The translations under genes were made by a program, and so were the position numbers. From the NCBI RefSeq assembly GCF_001294205.1, contig NZ_LAQT01000009.1:308323-372322 (forward strand): DNA of 64,000 nt. Direction: 5' to 3'. The notes beneath the pieces were generated by a model. It was not told where the DNA came from and searched no databases. It saw only the letters and a program-made list of their open reading frames with translations. This stretch comes from Amantichitinum ursilacus. Its GTDB lineage: Bacteria; Pseudomonadota; Gammaproteobacteria; Burkholderiales; Chitinibacteraceae. The first letter of the stretch is position 1. The number at the start of each line of letters is the position of its first letter. Positions 47,348 through 55,687 of this stretch are shown here, piece after piece.

Positions 47348-47632
47348 ATGAAACGATGGCTCGTTGCGCTGCTCGTGGTGGCGGTTGTATCGCCTGCATG
47401 GGCGCGCATTACGGTGGAAAAAGCCTCTGGCCCGGCCGCCGCGCCGACGCTGGAGCCCGGAACGTTTATTAATCAGGCGGGCCACGTGGTGCGCAAGGCC
47501 GCACCCGTGGTGGCGGGTTCAGCCCCGGCAGGCGCAACCGCACACTGTGGTGACAATACCTACAGTTTTGATCAGGGCCGTCGCGGCGCGTGCAGGCGGC
47601 ATGGCGGCGTGGCCGACTGGCTGGGCGATTAA
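47348..47632 (+). CDS. Small exported DUF3761-like protein
   Basis: The 94-residue product has a signal peptide (MKRWLVALLVVAVVSPAWA). Its C-terminal motif (TAHCGDNTYSFDQGRRGACR then HGGVADWLG) has the two cysteines and HGGV of the DUF3761 family. Function is unknown; small secreted proteins of this type are usually periplasmic or extracellular. A GATGGAG lies 9 nt upstream of the ATG. Confidence 0.8.
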   Translation: MKRWLVALLVVAVVSPAWARITVEKASGPAAAPTLEPGTFINQAGHVVRKAAPVVAGSAPAGATAHCGDNTYSFDQGRRGACRRHGGVADWLGD

Positions 47633-47732
47633 GCCGGGGATGGGCTTGATGCCGCAGTCCGCTGCACAAATCTTCCAGACTCTTCTGAATGACATCCACT
47701 AAGTTTGCCAGTCTGGCGGAGGAATCGGCGTA

Positions 47733-48569
47733 ATGAGCGAGAACAACTGGGTCAATCTGTTCAAGGATGCCGATACGGGCATCGAGACGCTGCACGCCCA
47801 TTTTGAAGGCCATGCCTACGATCCGCATTGGCACGACAGCTATCTGGTGGGCTTTACTGAAACCGGTGTGCAGCAGTTTGATTGTCGCGGGCAGCGCCAC
47901 GTCAGCACGCCGGGCGCGGTGTTCATGCTGGACCCGGGCGAAATCCACGATGGCGAGGCCCCGGCCGAAGCGGGCTTCACCTATCGCACGCTCTACATTG
48001 ATCCACACTGGCTGGAGCGCGAAATGCGCGTGTTGTTTCCTGATGCCGCCTCGACCGCGCAAGCCGGGTTTACCCAGACCCTGGCCATGGACCCGGCGCT
48101 GGCCCATGCGATTGCGGGCGCGTGGGACAGCCTGCAGGCGCCCGAATTGCGCATCGTGCGCCAAGGCGTGCTGGACCGCTTTCTGGCGCGGTTAAGTCCG
48201 CATCTGCAGTGGCGCATTCCGCTGCAGCAAGATCCGCGTTTGCCGGCGGTGGCGCGGCGTGCCCGCGATTATCTGCATGCGCACCTCACTGAGGATATAG
48301 ACCTGGACCGGCTGGCGCAGATTGCGGGAGCGGACCGCTTCAGATTGTCACGCGCGTTCAAGGCGGCGTTTGGGCTGGCGCCGCATGCCTATCTGGTGCA
48401 ATTGCGACTGGCGCGAGCGCGGCATTTGCTGGCGCAGGGTCAGACGCCGGTGCAAGTGGCCAGTGCGCTGGGCTTTGCCGATCAAAGTCATCTGGGGCGC
48501 TGGTTTATGCGTGCCTATCGCATGACGCCCGCGCACTATCGCAAACGCTGCACGAACCTTCCAGACTGA
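47733..48569 (+). CDS. AraC-family transcriptional regulator
   Basis: The 278-residue protein has an N-terminal cupin-type sensor (HDSYLVGFTETGVQQFDCRG, DPGEIHDGEAP) and a C-terminal double helix-turn-helix (LDRLAQIAGADRFRLSRAFK, then PVQVASALGFADQSHLGRWF). This layout is that of the AraC regulators often found next to LysE/RhtB exporters. The next gene, 54 bp downstream, is such an exporter, so it probably controls amino-acid efflux. The ligand is not known. Confidence 0.92.
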   Translation: MSENNWVNLFKDADTGIETLHAHFEGHAYDPHWHDSYLVGFTETGVQQFDCRGQRHVSTPGAVFMLDPGEIHDGEAPAEAGFTYRTLYIDPHWLEREMRVLFPDAASTAQAGFTQTLAMDPALAHAIAGAWDSLQAPELRIVRQGVLDRFLARLSPHLQWRIPLQQDPRLPAVARRARDYLHAHLTEDIDLDRLAQIAGADRFRLSRAFKAAFGLAPHAYLVQLRLARARHLLAQGQTPVQVASALGFADQSHLGRWFMRAYRMTPAHYRKRCTNLPD

Positions 48570-48623
48570 AAATCCCTGCCACGGCACCATCGAAACCTGT
48601 CCCTGTTTTGAAGGTGGTGCGTG

Positions 48624-49202
48624 ATGAATCAACTGTGGCCCTTTTTGATATTCAGCCTGGTGGCGTCGATTACGCCGGGCCCGACCAATGTATTGGTGTT
48701 AGGCCAAAGCGCGCGTTATGGCTTGCGTCAGGCGGTGCCGCTGGTGGTGCTGGGCGGCGCGGCCGCCGCGTCGATGATTGTGCTGGTGGGTTTTGGTCTG
48801 GGCGAAGTGGCGCATTGGGCGCCCGCATTGCGCGTGGCGCTGACGTGGGGTGGCGCATGGTGGCTTAGCGTGATGGCCGTGCAGCTTTGGCGCGCCGCCG
48901 ATATGCAACTGTCGACCGCGCAAGTGGGCAAGCCGGTGGCGGGGTGGCAGGCGGCGGCGCTGCAATTGATCAATCCTAAAAGCTGGGTGATGGCGCTGAC
49001 CGTCACCAGCGTGTTCGGTCATGCAGGCGCGCTATGGCAACTGGCTTTGCTGTTCTGGTTGCTGTCGATGCCATGTATGGGCTTATGGGCGGCGTTGGGT
49101 TCAGCGGCCCAGCGGATGTTGCCGTCGGCCCGGGCCATGGGTTGGTTTAATCGCACGATGGCGGTGTTGCTGTTGGCGTCGACCTGGATTGCGATTTTGT
49201 AG
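48624..49202 (+). CDS. LysE/RhtB family amino-acid exporter
   Basis: This is a six-helix inner-membrane exporter. The ATG at 48624 (6 nt after AAGGTGG) is preferred to the adjacent GTG. The 192-residue protein has the family signature FSLVASITPGPTNVLVLGQS at the N-terminus and INPKSWVMALTV in the middle. It is linked to the upstream AraC regulator by position. The substrate is not deducible. Confidence 0.92.
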   Translation: MNQLWPFLIFSLVASITPGPTNVLVLGQSARYGLRQAVPLVVLGGAAAASMIVLVGFGLGEVAHWAPALRVALTWGGAWWLSVMAVQLWRAADMQLSTAQVGKPVAGWQAAALQLINPKSWVMALTVTSVFGHAGALWQLALLFWLLSMPCMGLWAALGSAAQRMLPSARAMGWFNRTMAVLLLASTWIAIL

Positions 49203-49222
49203 CCAGGGCGTGGTACAGGCGT

Positions 49223-49248
49223 AAAAAAGGGCGACCGCGGTCGCCCTT
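49223..49248 (-). terminator. Terminator of the CAP-domain lipoprotein gene
   Basis: An 11-bp self-complementary stem (AAGGGCGACCG / CGGTCGCCCTT) followed on the minus strand by six Ts. It could also end the plus-strand exporter message less efficiently. Confidence 0.85.
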
Positions 49249-49270
49249 GGCACGCTTTAATCCATCGCGA

Positions 49271-50389
49271 TTACGGCGTAATAAACGTTACCGTGTAGCT
49301 AAAGCTGCGCGCCACGCCACCAATCAGCACATTGCCGACCGTGACGTTGATTTTGGTATCGCCGGGGCTGCGGTCCCAACCGGTGGCGCTGCTGCTGATG
49401 TTCCAGCTGAAGGTATTGTCGCCGTAGCCGTTGTCCAGCTTGCCCACGTTGCTGGTGGCGATGGCGTTGTTGGCGTCATCAGTCAGCGCCACCGTGCTGT
49501 TGCTAAAGTCCGCACCTGGATACGAGAACGACCATTGTTGCGACGGGCTGGCCACGGGGCGCGGCACATAACCGGCCGGCGGCCACGGCGTGCCATTGGC
49601 GGGCGTGTAAACCGGGCCGACATTGTCGATCACATACAGCGCGTTGGCGCTGGGCGTATCGCCTGTGCCAACGGCCGAAAGACGCGAGTACAACACCCAG
49701 CGGCGATGGCCCAGTGAGGTGACGCCGGCATCGCCCACGTACAGGCCGATGCCGCCAATCCCACCCATGCCGGGCACGCCGCTATTGAGTGCGCCGCTGC
49801 TGAGCGCCAGATTGGATTTGCCTGCTGCCGCCGCACCTACCGCGGTGTAGCAGATCCAGCTGGTGGTCGGCGCATGGCTGAGCTGATCGTTGGCATCCAT
49901 CATTAATGCGGCGGCCTGGGCTCGGGCCGACTCGTCCAGCGACAAGGTGACATTGCCCGGCAGGCCAGCCATGGCGCGGTAGTAGTTCACCAGGCGCACT
50001 TCGGCATTTTTGTAGTTGAGTGGCGTGTCGCCCGGCGTGCAGGTGCTGACATTGCCGGTCCAGCTGAAGGTGGTGGCTTTCAGCGGCACCAGACCATCCT
50101 GATAGCGGGCGATGACTTCGCTGCGGTTGCTGGTGTTGATGGCGGCGAAACTGGTTTGATCGGCGCTGGAGGGTGTCGGCGTCGGTGTTGCGGTCGGGGT
50201 GGGCGTCGGCGTTGCGCCGCTGGATGCCGTGGGCGTCGGTGTCGGCGTTGCGGTCGAGCCCGCAGTTGTATTGTTGCTGCTGCCCCCGCTGGTGCTGCCG
50301 TCATCACCCCCGCCGCCGCCACCACATGCGGCCAGAATCAGTGCAATCGGTAATACGAGCCAGGTTTTGTTTGTCGCGTTATGTGTCAT
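49271..50389 (-). CDS. CAP/SCP-domain lipoprotein with Thr-Pro repeat linker
   Basis: The start at 50389 gives a lipoprotein signal with lipobox ILAAC (Cys22), immediately followed by six glycines. A linker of Thr-Pro repeats (about 42-76) leads to a CAP (cysteine-rich secretory protein/PR-1) domain at about 120-260 with NAEVRLVNYYRAMAGLPG, SARAQAAALMMDA and LSHAP. A C-terminal beta-rich domain follows (about 275-372). The 372-residue product is likely tethered to the outer membrane and reaches outward through the linker. Substrates of bacterial CAP domains are mostly unknown. Confidence 0.83.
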   Translation of the reverse strand: MTHNATNKTWLVLPIALILAACGGGGGGDDGSTSGGSSNNTTAGSTATPTPTPTASSGATPTPTPTATPTPTPSSADQTSFAAINTSNRSEVIARYQDGLVPLKATTFSWTGNVSTCTPGDTPLNYKNAEVRLVNYYRAMAGLPGNVTLSLDESARAQAAALMMDANDQLSHAPTTSWICYTAVGAAAAGKSNLALSSGALNSGVPGMGGIGGIGLYVGDAGVTSLGHRRWVLYSRLSAVGTGDTPSANALYVIDNVGPVYTPANGTPWPPAGYVPRPVASPSQQWSFSYPGADFSNSTVALTDDANNAIATSNVGKLDNGYGDNTFSWNISSSATGWDRSPGDTKINVTVGNVLIGGVARSFSYTVTFITP

Positions 50390-50474
50390 GCATGTCTCCG
50401 CAGGTATGGGGCGGATCATAACGGCGACCAACGCGCAGGCCGGATGTCGGTGATGGTCGTCACACCGGCGGGGG

Positions 50475-51239
50475 TTACGGTGGGCCGGGCAGGGCCTTCA
50501 GATAACGTGCGATATAGCGATCGTATTCGCCGCTACGTTTAAGTTGTTCCAGGCCCAGATTGAACTGGTGGACGACAAAGGCGGCGTCTTTGCGCGATAC
50601 CGGCACCATCAGATACAAGGAGTTGCCGGTAAACGGCTGTTCGGAATGCACCAGCGCGCCGCGCGGCATGCCACGCAAGATGCTGGCCCCGGTGGCGTCG
50701 TTGGCCAGAAAGAAATCAGCGCGGCCCATTAGCACCATGCGCGCACAGGCATCAAAGCTGGCCGGTTGCTGCACCGCGCGCGCCGTGCCCAGCCGCGCTT
50801 GTGCTTGCTCGCCCACGGCATAACCTTGCGGCACGCATTGCACATGGCGTGCCAGTTCTTCAGGCGTGGCATTGGCGAGTTCCGGTTTGGCGTAGACCCA
50901 GGTGGTGACGTTGTAGAGTTCCTGGCTGTACACAAAGCGCTGGCTGCGGCCCGGCGTTTTAACATAAGGAAAGGTGGCGGCGAACACGCCGTTGGCGCTG
51001 TCGATTTCAGTGCGCCGCCACGGTAGCCAAGTCAGTTGGGCCTGGATGCCGCGCAGGGCAAAGGCGCGCCGCACGATGCCGGTCAGCATGCCGCCATCGG
51101 GCAGATTGCTATCGGCAAATGGCGGGTAGTCGGGGCCGGAGGCAATCTCCAGTTGCTGGCCGATTTCCGCGCGCGCAGCGGTGCTTGATGCCAAAAGCAA
51201 TACGGTCAGTGCAGAGACGGCCTGTGGCCAGATACGCAT
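50475..51239 (-). CDS. Periplasmic solute-binding protein (type 2, SBP_bac_3-like)
   Basis: The ATG at 51239 opens a signal peptide ending TAARA; a GTG 12 bp upstream is an alternative. The 254-residue product has the two-lobe pattern of amino-acid-type binding proteins (IASGPDYPPFADSNLPDGGM, then GMLTGIVRRAF). No ABC permease or ATPase is nearby, so it may serve as a sensor or an orphan binder rather than a transporter part. It is divergent from a diguanylate cyclase gene 177 bp away, which hints at a shared regulatory region. Confidence 0.82.
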   Translation of the reverse strand: MRIWPQAVSALTVLLLASSTAARAEIGQQLEIASGPDYPPFADSNLPDGGMLTGIVRRAFALRGIQAQLTWLPWRRTEIDSANGVFAATFPYVKTPGRSQRFVYSQELYNVTTWVYAKPELANATPEELARHVQCVPQGYAVGEQAQARLGTARAVQQPASFDACARMVLMGRADFFLANDATGASILRGMPRGALVHSEQPFTGNSLYLMVPVSRKDAAFVVHQFNLGLEQLKRSGEYDRYIARYLKALPGPP

Positions 51240-51416
51240 GGAAGCACTCACGCTACGGGATTGATTGTTGTCTGGTCAGCATGGCACGCGTAATGCGCGC
51301 TGCAAACCTCGGGCCGCTGCCGGGCAGGGCGCGCAGTGTAGCGCTGTTGCTGCATTGCGGGGCAAAGCCGTGGTGGCCGGCAGCAGACTTGGTCCGGGCG
51401 CGCTATTCTTCAGGGC

Positions 51417-53945
51417 ATGAAACTTTATGCCGCCCGATCTCATGTCGCCGCATTACGTACCGCTCTGGCCGAGACCGCGATGCCATCGCCCGAGCTGTTG
51501 CTGGAGCTGGCGTGGCTAACGCGCCAGGACGAAGCCGATCAGGTGGAAGCCTTGCTGGCGCGGCTGGAACCCCTGGTGGGCATCGAAGCGGTGGCGCGCG
51601 TGTTGCTGATTCGTGCCGAACTGGCCTGGCTGGCCGCGCGGCTGGATGAGGCGCTTGAGCTGATCCAGCAAGCCGACGCCGGTTTTGCCGCCGTGGCTAA
51701 TCCGGCCGGGCGCGGCGATGTGGCCTTGCTGCGTTCTCGCGTGGTGCACGACCAGGGTTTGCCGGATGAACGCCAGATCGCGCTGGATCAGGCGCTGGCG
51801 TGCTATCAGCAAGCCGGCGATCTGTATCGGCAGACGGCGTGCCGTGTCTGGCTGGCGGTCGACAAGGCCTTTTTAAGCGAGCCCGCCGCCCTGGCGCTGG
51901 CTTCATCCGATGTGCATCAACACTTTGCCGAAGATCCCGCGCTGAATGGCTTGCTGTATTACGCGCGCGGCTTGTTCCAGTTTATTGAGGGCGAATATCA
52001 GGCATGTCGGCCCGCGTTTGACGAAGGTGCGCGCTTGCTGCTGGATGCCGGTCTGGTGCGTCAGGTGTTGCCGTGTCTGGCCAATGCGGGCGGCGCGATG
52101 GGCAATCTGGGCGATACCGGCGCGCAGACGCTCTATGTGGAACAAGCCTTGACCCTGGCGCGGCCGCGGCGCTGGCCGCTGAATATGGGCGCGGCCCTGT
52201 ATACGCTGTCCGACGTCTATCAGACGCTGGGCCAACTGGATCAGGCCTTAAAAGCGGCCCGCGAAGCGCGCCACTGGTTGCAATCGCTAAAGCGGTCGCG
52301 CGTATTTGTGATTGCGGTGGCGTTGCTGGGCGAGGTGTGCGCCCGCCTGCAGTTGCTGGACGAGTCGCGCGGCGCGTTTGAAGAATCATTGGCGGCAGCC
52401 GAAGCGGGCGGACATCTGGATTTGATGCCGCGGGTGTTGTCCGGGCTGGCGGAATGTCTGGCGCGGCTAGGCGAAATCGCAGAGGCACTCCGGCTGGCGC
52501 ATGGCGCATTGCAAGTGCCGACCCTGATTGATTTTGAAAACCGCCATCGCGCGCTGTTGGCGCTGGCGCATATCTATGTGCGACATCCGGATTTGCCCGG
52601 GCCGTCCGAACACGCCGCGCCCAGCCCGGCTTTACATTATCTGGACCTGGTGGCCGCACAACGCACACCGGACTGGCAGCCGGATGATGACTATCTGGCC
52701 ACCTGTGCGTTGGCGTGGGAGCAGGTTGGCGATGCGGTCAAAGCCTTGCAGTTTGAGCGCCGCCGTATTGAAGCGTTAAACCGCGAAAACACCCAGCGCG
52801 CCACGCGCCAGATCGCCACCACTTCGGCGCGGCACGAAGCCGAAAACGCGCAACGCGAAGCGGCGTATCAGCGCGAGCTGCTGGCCACCGAGCGCCGTAA
52901 GTTGGCGATTCTGGAAAGTCTGGGCGCCATCGGCCAGGAAATTACCGCCACACCGGATCTGCATGCCATCTTTGCCACGCTGTCACGTCATGCTGGCACG
53001 TTGCTGGATGTGGCCGGGCTGCGCGTATGGCTGGCGGAAGGGGATCATCTGGTGCCCGCGTATTCAGTGGAAGGCAGCAACACCACGCCTGGGCCGGTGA
53101 TTGCGCTGGATGACCCGAAATCCAACAGCGCGCGTGCGTTCAGGGAGCGGCGCGAGCTGCTGGTGGAGTTTGGTCCGGACGAACAAGACCCGCGCCACAT
53201 TCCCGGCACCTTGCCCATGCACACGCTGTTGTTTGCCCCGTTGACCGTGGGGCCGCGCATGCTGGGCGTGATCTCGATCCAGTCCAGTCGCGTGCATGCG
53301 TATGGCGAAGTCGAACAACTGGTGTTCCGTAATATCGCGGCCTATAGCGCCGTGGCTTTGGGCAATGCACTTAACTATCAGATGCTGAGCGAATCGCATC
53401 AGGAGTTGGTGCAAACGCAAGAAGAACTGGAGCGTCATGCCACCGTCGACGCACTGACCGGCCTGCATAACCGTCGCTATCTGATGTGGTGCGCCGCCCG
53501 CAATGTGGAACGCGCTGCGCGCACGCGCCAGCCGCTGACGCTGCTGATGGTTGATCTCGACTTCTTTAAAAGCATCAACGATAGCCACGGCCATGCCGCT
53601 GGCGACCTGGCACTGACCGAAGCCGCCCGTATCCTCAAAACCTGCGTGCGCCCCGATGATGTGGTGGCCCGCTACGGCGGCGAAGAGTTTGTGCTGCTGC
53701 TGCCCGGCACCCCATTGCCCCGCGCCGCCGAAGTGGCCGAACGCATCCGCCTGGCCATTGCCCGGCAATCCATGGAATTTGAAGAACTGCGCCTGCGCGT
53801 CACCGTAAGCATCGGCGTCGCCGACTGGCAACCGGGCGAGCCGGATCTGGATAACACATTGCGACGCGCGGACCAGGCCTTGTATCTGGCCAAGGCGGCA
53901 GGGAGAAATACGGTGAAGGTGAGCGCGGCAACAGGGGTGGAATGA
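51417..53945 (+). CDS. TPR-GAF-GGDEF diguanylate cyclase
   Basis: The 842-residue cytoplasmic protein has an N-terminal array of TPR-like helices (about 1-440), a charged coiled coil (about 450-505), a GAF domain (about 511-653) and a GGDEF domain (about 685-840). The active site is GGEEF near residue 754, with the inhibitory I-site RPDD five residues before it (RPDD-VVARY-GGEEF). The signalling helix plus GAF suggests that a small ligand or partner controls c-di-GMP synthesis. The start ATG is supported by frame and conservation of the helical pattern, not by a strong ribosome site. Confidence 0.9.
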   Translation: MKLYAARSHVAALRTALAETAMPSPELLLELAWLTRQDEADQVEALLARLEPLVGIEAVARVLLIRAELAWLAARLDEALELIQQADAGFAAVANPAGRGDVALLRSRVVHDQGLPDERQIALDQALACYQQAGDLYRQTACRVWLAVDKAFLSEPAALALASSDVHQHFAEDPALNGLLYYARGLFQFIEGEYQACRPAFDEGARLLLDAGLVRQVLPCLANAGGAMGNLGDTGAQTLYVEQALTLARPRRWPLNMGAALYTLSDVYQTLGQLDQALKAAREARHWLQSLKRSRVFVIAVALLGEVCARLQLLDESRGAFEESLAAAEAGGHLDLMPRVLSGLAECLARLGEIAEALRLAHGALQVPTLIDFENRHRALLALAHIYVRHPDLPGPSEHAAPSPALHYLDLVAAQRTPDWQPDDDYLATCALAWEQVGDAVKALQFERRRIEALNRENTQRATRQIATTSARHEAENAQREAAYQRELLATERRKLAILESLGAIGQEITATPDLHAIFATLSRHAGTLLDVAGLRVWLAEGDHLVPAYSVEGSNTTPGPVIALDDPKSNSARAFRERRELLVEFGPDEQDPRHIPGTLPMHTLLFAPLTVGPRMLGVISIQSSRVHAYGEVEQLVFRNIAAYSAVALGNALNYQMLSESHQELVQTQEELERHATVDALTGLHNRRYLMWCAARNVERAARTRQPLTLLMVDLDFFKSINDSHGHAAGDLALTEAARILKTCVRPDDVVARYGGEEFVLLLPGTPLPRAAEVAERIRLAIARQSMEFEELRLRVTVSIGVADWQPGEPDLDNTLRRADQALYLAKAAGRNTVKVSAATGVE

Positions 53946-54010
53946 AGGGCGTCAGGATGGGCGCACGGTAAAGATGGATGGAGTGACCGGGTGATGTGAG
54001 ACCGGTGTCA

Positions 54011-54055
54011 TTGGATGTGGTTGATGTGGTTGTGGTTGGTGTGATTGATTTGGTT
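54011..54055. repeat. GT-rich low-complexity tract
   Basis: Imperfect tandem copies of GATGTGGTT / GTGGTTG form a 45-bp G/T-rich, C-free stretch after the cyclase gene. Only sequence bias is evident. Confidence 0.6.
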
Positions 54056-54124
54056 AAAAGGGCGCGACGCCCAAGCCGACGGTCGCGGGAACGCGGGGTG
54101 GGTGGTGTTGAAAACATAACGGCG

Positions 54125-54169
54125 GTGGCATAACCGAAATGTGCGTTGCCCTACGGGTAACGCACCCTA
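54125..54169. repeat. Dispersed palindromic repeat, module A (reverse orientation)
   Basis: TGGCATAACCGAAATGTGCG, then TTGCCC-TACGGGTAACGCACCCTAC, is the reverse complement of the element at 36216-36262 with a changed centre (CCCTACGGG here, CCCCAAAGGGG there). The arms are conserved while the loop differs. Confidence 0.78.
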
Positions 54170-54198
54170 CACATCATTTTTGCCAGGCGGCGTTGGGC

Positions 54199-54220
54199 GG
54201 TGGGTCCAGACCCACCCTAT
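54199..54220. repeat. Dispersed palindromic repeat, module B
   Basis: GGTGGGTCCAGACCCACC followed by CTAT matches the module at 31827-31845 and 36110-36128 with one base changed in the centre. Confidence 0.72.
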
Positions 54221-54236
54221 AAGAAGTGGTGGCAGG

Positions 54237-54464
54237 GTGACAGCGAAGCGCATCGCTCGGCAACGCAGAAAAGATCGGCAGTGCAGCGCCCCGATCAAGG
54301 CGACAGCGAAGCGCATCGCCCAAAGTAGGAGCGCAGCGAATTGCCGCCCCACGAGAGCGAAGCGATTCGCGGCTCAGCAAAGCAAAGAGCGCAGCGAATT
54401 TGCAAACAAAAAGCGGCAGCGCAGCGGCCCGCGCGCATGCAAGCGGCGACAGCGCAGCGCCGCC
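54237..54464. repeat. Array of eight variable-stem hairpins with a constant AGCG(A/C)AGCG loop
   Basis: Cores lie at 54242, 54280, 54305, 54330, 54356, 54388, 54418 and 54451. All are AGCGAAGCG or AGCGCAGCG except the second, AGTGCAGCG. Around them are short arms that differ between copies yet pair: GATCGG/CCGATC, GGCGA/TCGCC, GCAAA/TTTGC, GCGG/CCGC, GGCG/CGCC. In most copies the arm stops 1 nt before the core and resumes 2 nt after. Copies 1 and 5 pair weakly and copy 4 hardly at all. Core starts fall in all three reading frames, so this is not a protein repeat. Confidence 0.72.
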
Positions 54465-54620
54465 ACAGAGGAAGTTGAATCACAAACGTATCGGGAGCGT
54501 CGCAGTGTACGCAGGTTGCGTACCGCCGGAGCGGAAGAAGCGGAGTGGGCTTGATGCCCATGAGCATTCTGAGCACCGCCGGGACGCAAGATGCGTGCGC
54601 TGCGGCGATCCAACAAAGAA

Positions 54621-54697
54621 TGGTGCGCCCGACAGGGATCGAACCTGTGACCTTCAGCTTCGGAAACTGACACTCTATCCAACTGAGCTACGGGCGC
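54621..54697 (-). tRNA. tRNA-Arg (anticodon CCG)
   Basis: The minus strand folds as a complete cloverleaf. The acceptor stem is GCGCCCG/CGGGCGC. The anticodon arm has loop TTCCGAA, giving anticodon CCG for arginine CGG codons. The T arm ACAGG-TTCGATC-CCTGT and an encoded CCA end (54621-54623) are present. The 77-nt length with CCA is normal. The hairpin array lies just downstream of its 3' end. Confidence 0.97.
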
Positions 54698-54749
54698 ACT
54701 TGCAGTGAGGGCCGGATAATAACGCGTTTGTTTCACAGCGTCTATGCGC

Positions 54750-54778
54750 TTTCCCGCGGTGGGCCTTGTCGGTATAAT
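54750..54778 (+). promoter_or_regulatory. Probable promoter of the cytochrome c gene
   Basis: A perfect -10 TATAAT (54773-54778) lies 57 bp upstream of the start codon. The -35 position, 17 bp away, holds only TTTCCC (54750-54755), so the -35 match is poor. Confidence 0.5.
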
Positions 54779-54834
54779 TCGCCGCAATTCTGAATTTCAC
54801 CTTCGCAACACGAACAACTAAAAGGGATGGCAGC

Positions 54835-55587
54835 ATGAGCGGTTCGAACGCTTCCGGAGTCAAGAGCTTTGTTGGCCTGATTGTTGCGGCACTGATCGGA
54901 GTGCCGTTGTTTATTTTCATGGTGGTCAAATTGTTCACCGCCGGTAGCGGTGTCGATCTGGGCCTGTCGACCATGACCAACGAAGCCATTTCGGCTCGTC
55001 TGCAGCCTGTGGGCGTCAGCAAAGTCGTCGATAGCGCACCTCCGGGTTCGCGTACTGGCAAGATGGTCTTCGAAGCCGTCTGTATTGCCTGTCATGGCGC
55101 GGGCCTGGCGGGCTCGCCCAAGTTTGGCGACGCTGGCATGTGGGGTCCGCGTATTGCCAAGGGCTTTGACACGCTGATCGACCATGCGCTGCACGGCTTT
55201 AACGCCATGCCGGCTCGCGGTGGCGCCGCGGATCTGACCGATGACGAAGTGAAGCGCGCAGTGGCTTATATGGCCAACGCGGGCGGTGCCAAGTTTGTGG
55301 CGCCGGAACCGGCTGCAGGTGCAGGCGGCGCCATCGACCCTGAAGTCAAGGGCAAGGAAGTTTTCGAGAGTACCTGCAAAACCTGCCACGGCACCGGTCT
55401 GCTGGGCGCGCCCACTTTTGGTGACAAAGGTCAGTGGGCCGCCAAGCTCAATGGCAAGGATCCGAAAGCCGTTATCGAGAACGTGCTCAAGAACGGCAAT
55501 GGTCAAATGCCGGTCAAGGGTGGTTACACCGGTAGCGACGACGAGTTCCGCGCTGCTGCGCACTACATGATCAACCACGCCAAATAA
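54835..55587 (+). CDS. Di-haem cytochrome c, tandem cytochrome c5-like, membrane-anchored
   Basis: The 250-residue protein has an N-terminal transmembrane helix (about 11-32) that anchors two class I cytochrome c domains on the periplasmic side. Each domain has its CxxCH: CIACH at 83-87 and CKTCH at 181-185. The domains are alike (HGAGLAGSPKFGDAGMWGPR and HGTGLLGAPTFGDKGQWAAK), which points to an internal duplication. Such c5-type carriers pass electrons to terminal oxidases or denitrification enzymes. No oxidase gene is adjacent, so the partner is unknown. A terminator follows. Confidence 0.92.
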   Translation: MSGSNASGVKSFVGLIVAALIGVPLFIFMVVKLFTAGSGVDLGLSTMTNEAISARLQPVGVSKVVDSAPPGSRTGKMVFEAVCIACHGAGLAGSPKFGDAGMWGPRIAKGFDTLIDHALHGFNAMPARGGAADLTDDEVKRAVAYMANAGGAKFVAPEPAAGAGGAIDPEVKGKEVFESTCKTCHGTGLLGAPTFGDKGQWAAKLNGKDPKAVIENVLKNGNGQMPVKGGYTGSDDEFRAAAHYMINHAK

Positions 55588-55610
55588 GCGTTGTTGAGCA
55601 GCAAAACGTA

Positions 55611-55644
55611 GCAAAAACGGGCGACCACAGTGTCGCCCGTTTGC
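55611..55644 (+). terminator. Terminator after the cytochrome c gene
   Basis: An 11-bp stem (AAACGGGCGAC / GTCGCCCGTTT) with a CACAGT loop, extended by GCAAA/TTTGC outside. The U-run is short. Confidence 0.78.
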
Positions 55645-55687
55645 TTTGGTACTTTTACCAAATGCCTTTGATAAGGAAAAAACTGCA

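Noticed and set aside
54237..54464. CRISPR array
   Set aside because: The constant part is only 9 bp, spacing is irregular (25-38 bp), and the variable parts are paired arms of hairpins, not spacers. No cas genes are present.
54141..54554. 137-codon plus-strand frame through the hairpin array
   Set aside because: It starts inside a palindromic repeat, has a biased Arg/Ala/Gln composition, and the repeated cores fall in all three frames, so it is not selected as protein.
54675..55061. 128-codon minus-strand frame over the cytochrome c start
   Set aside because: It overlaps the tRNA and cytochrome promoter and shows no coding character.
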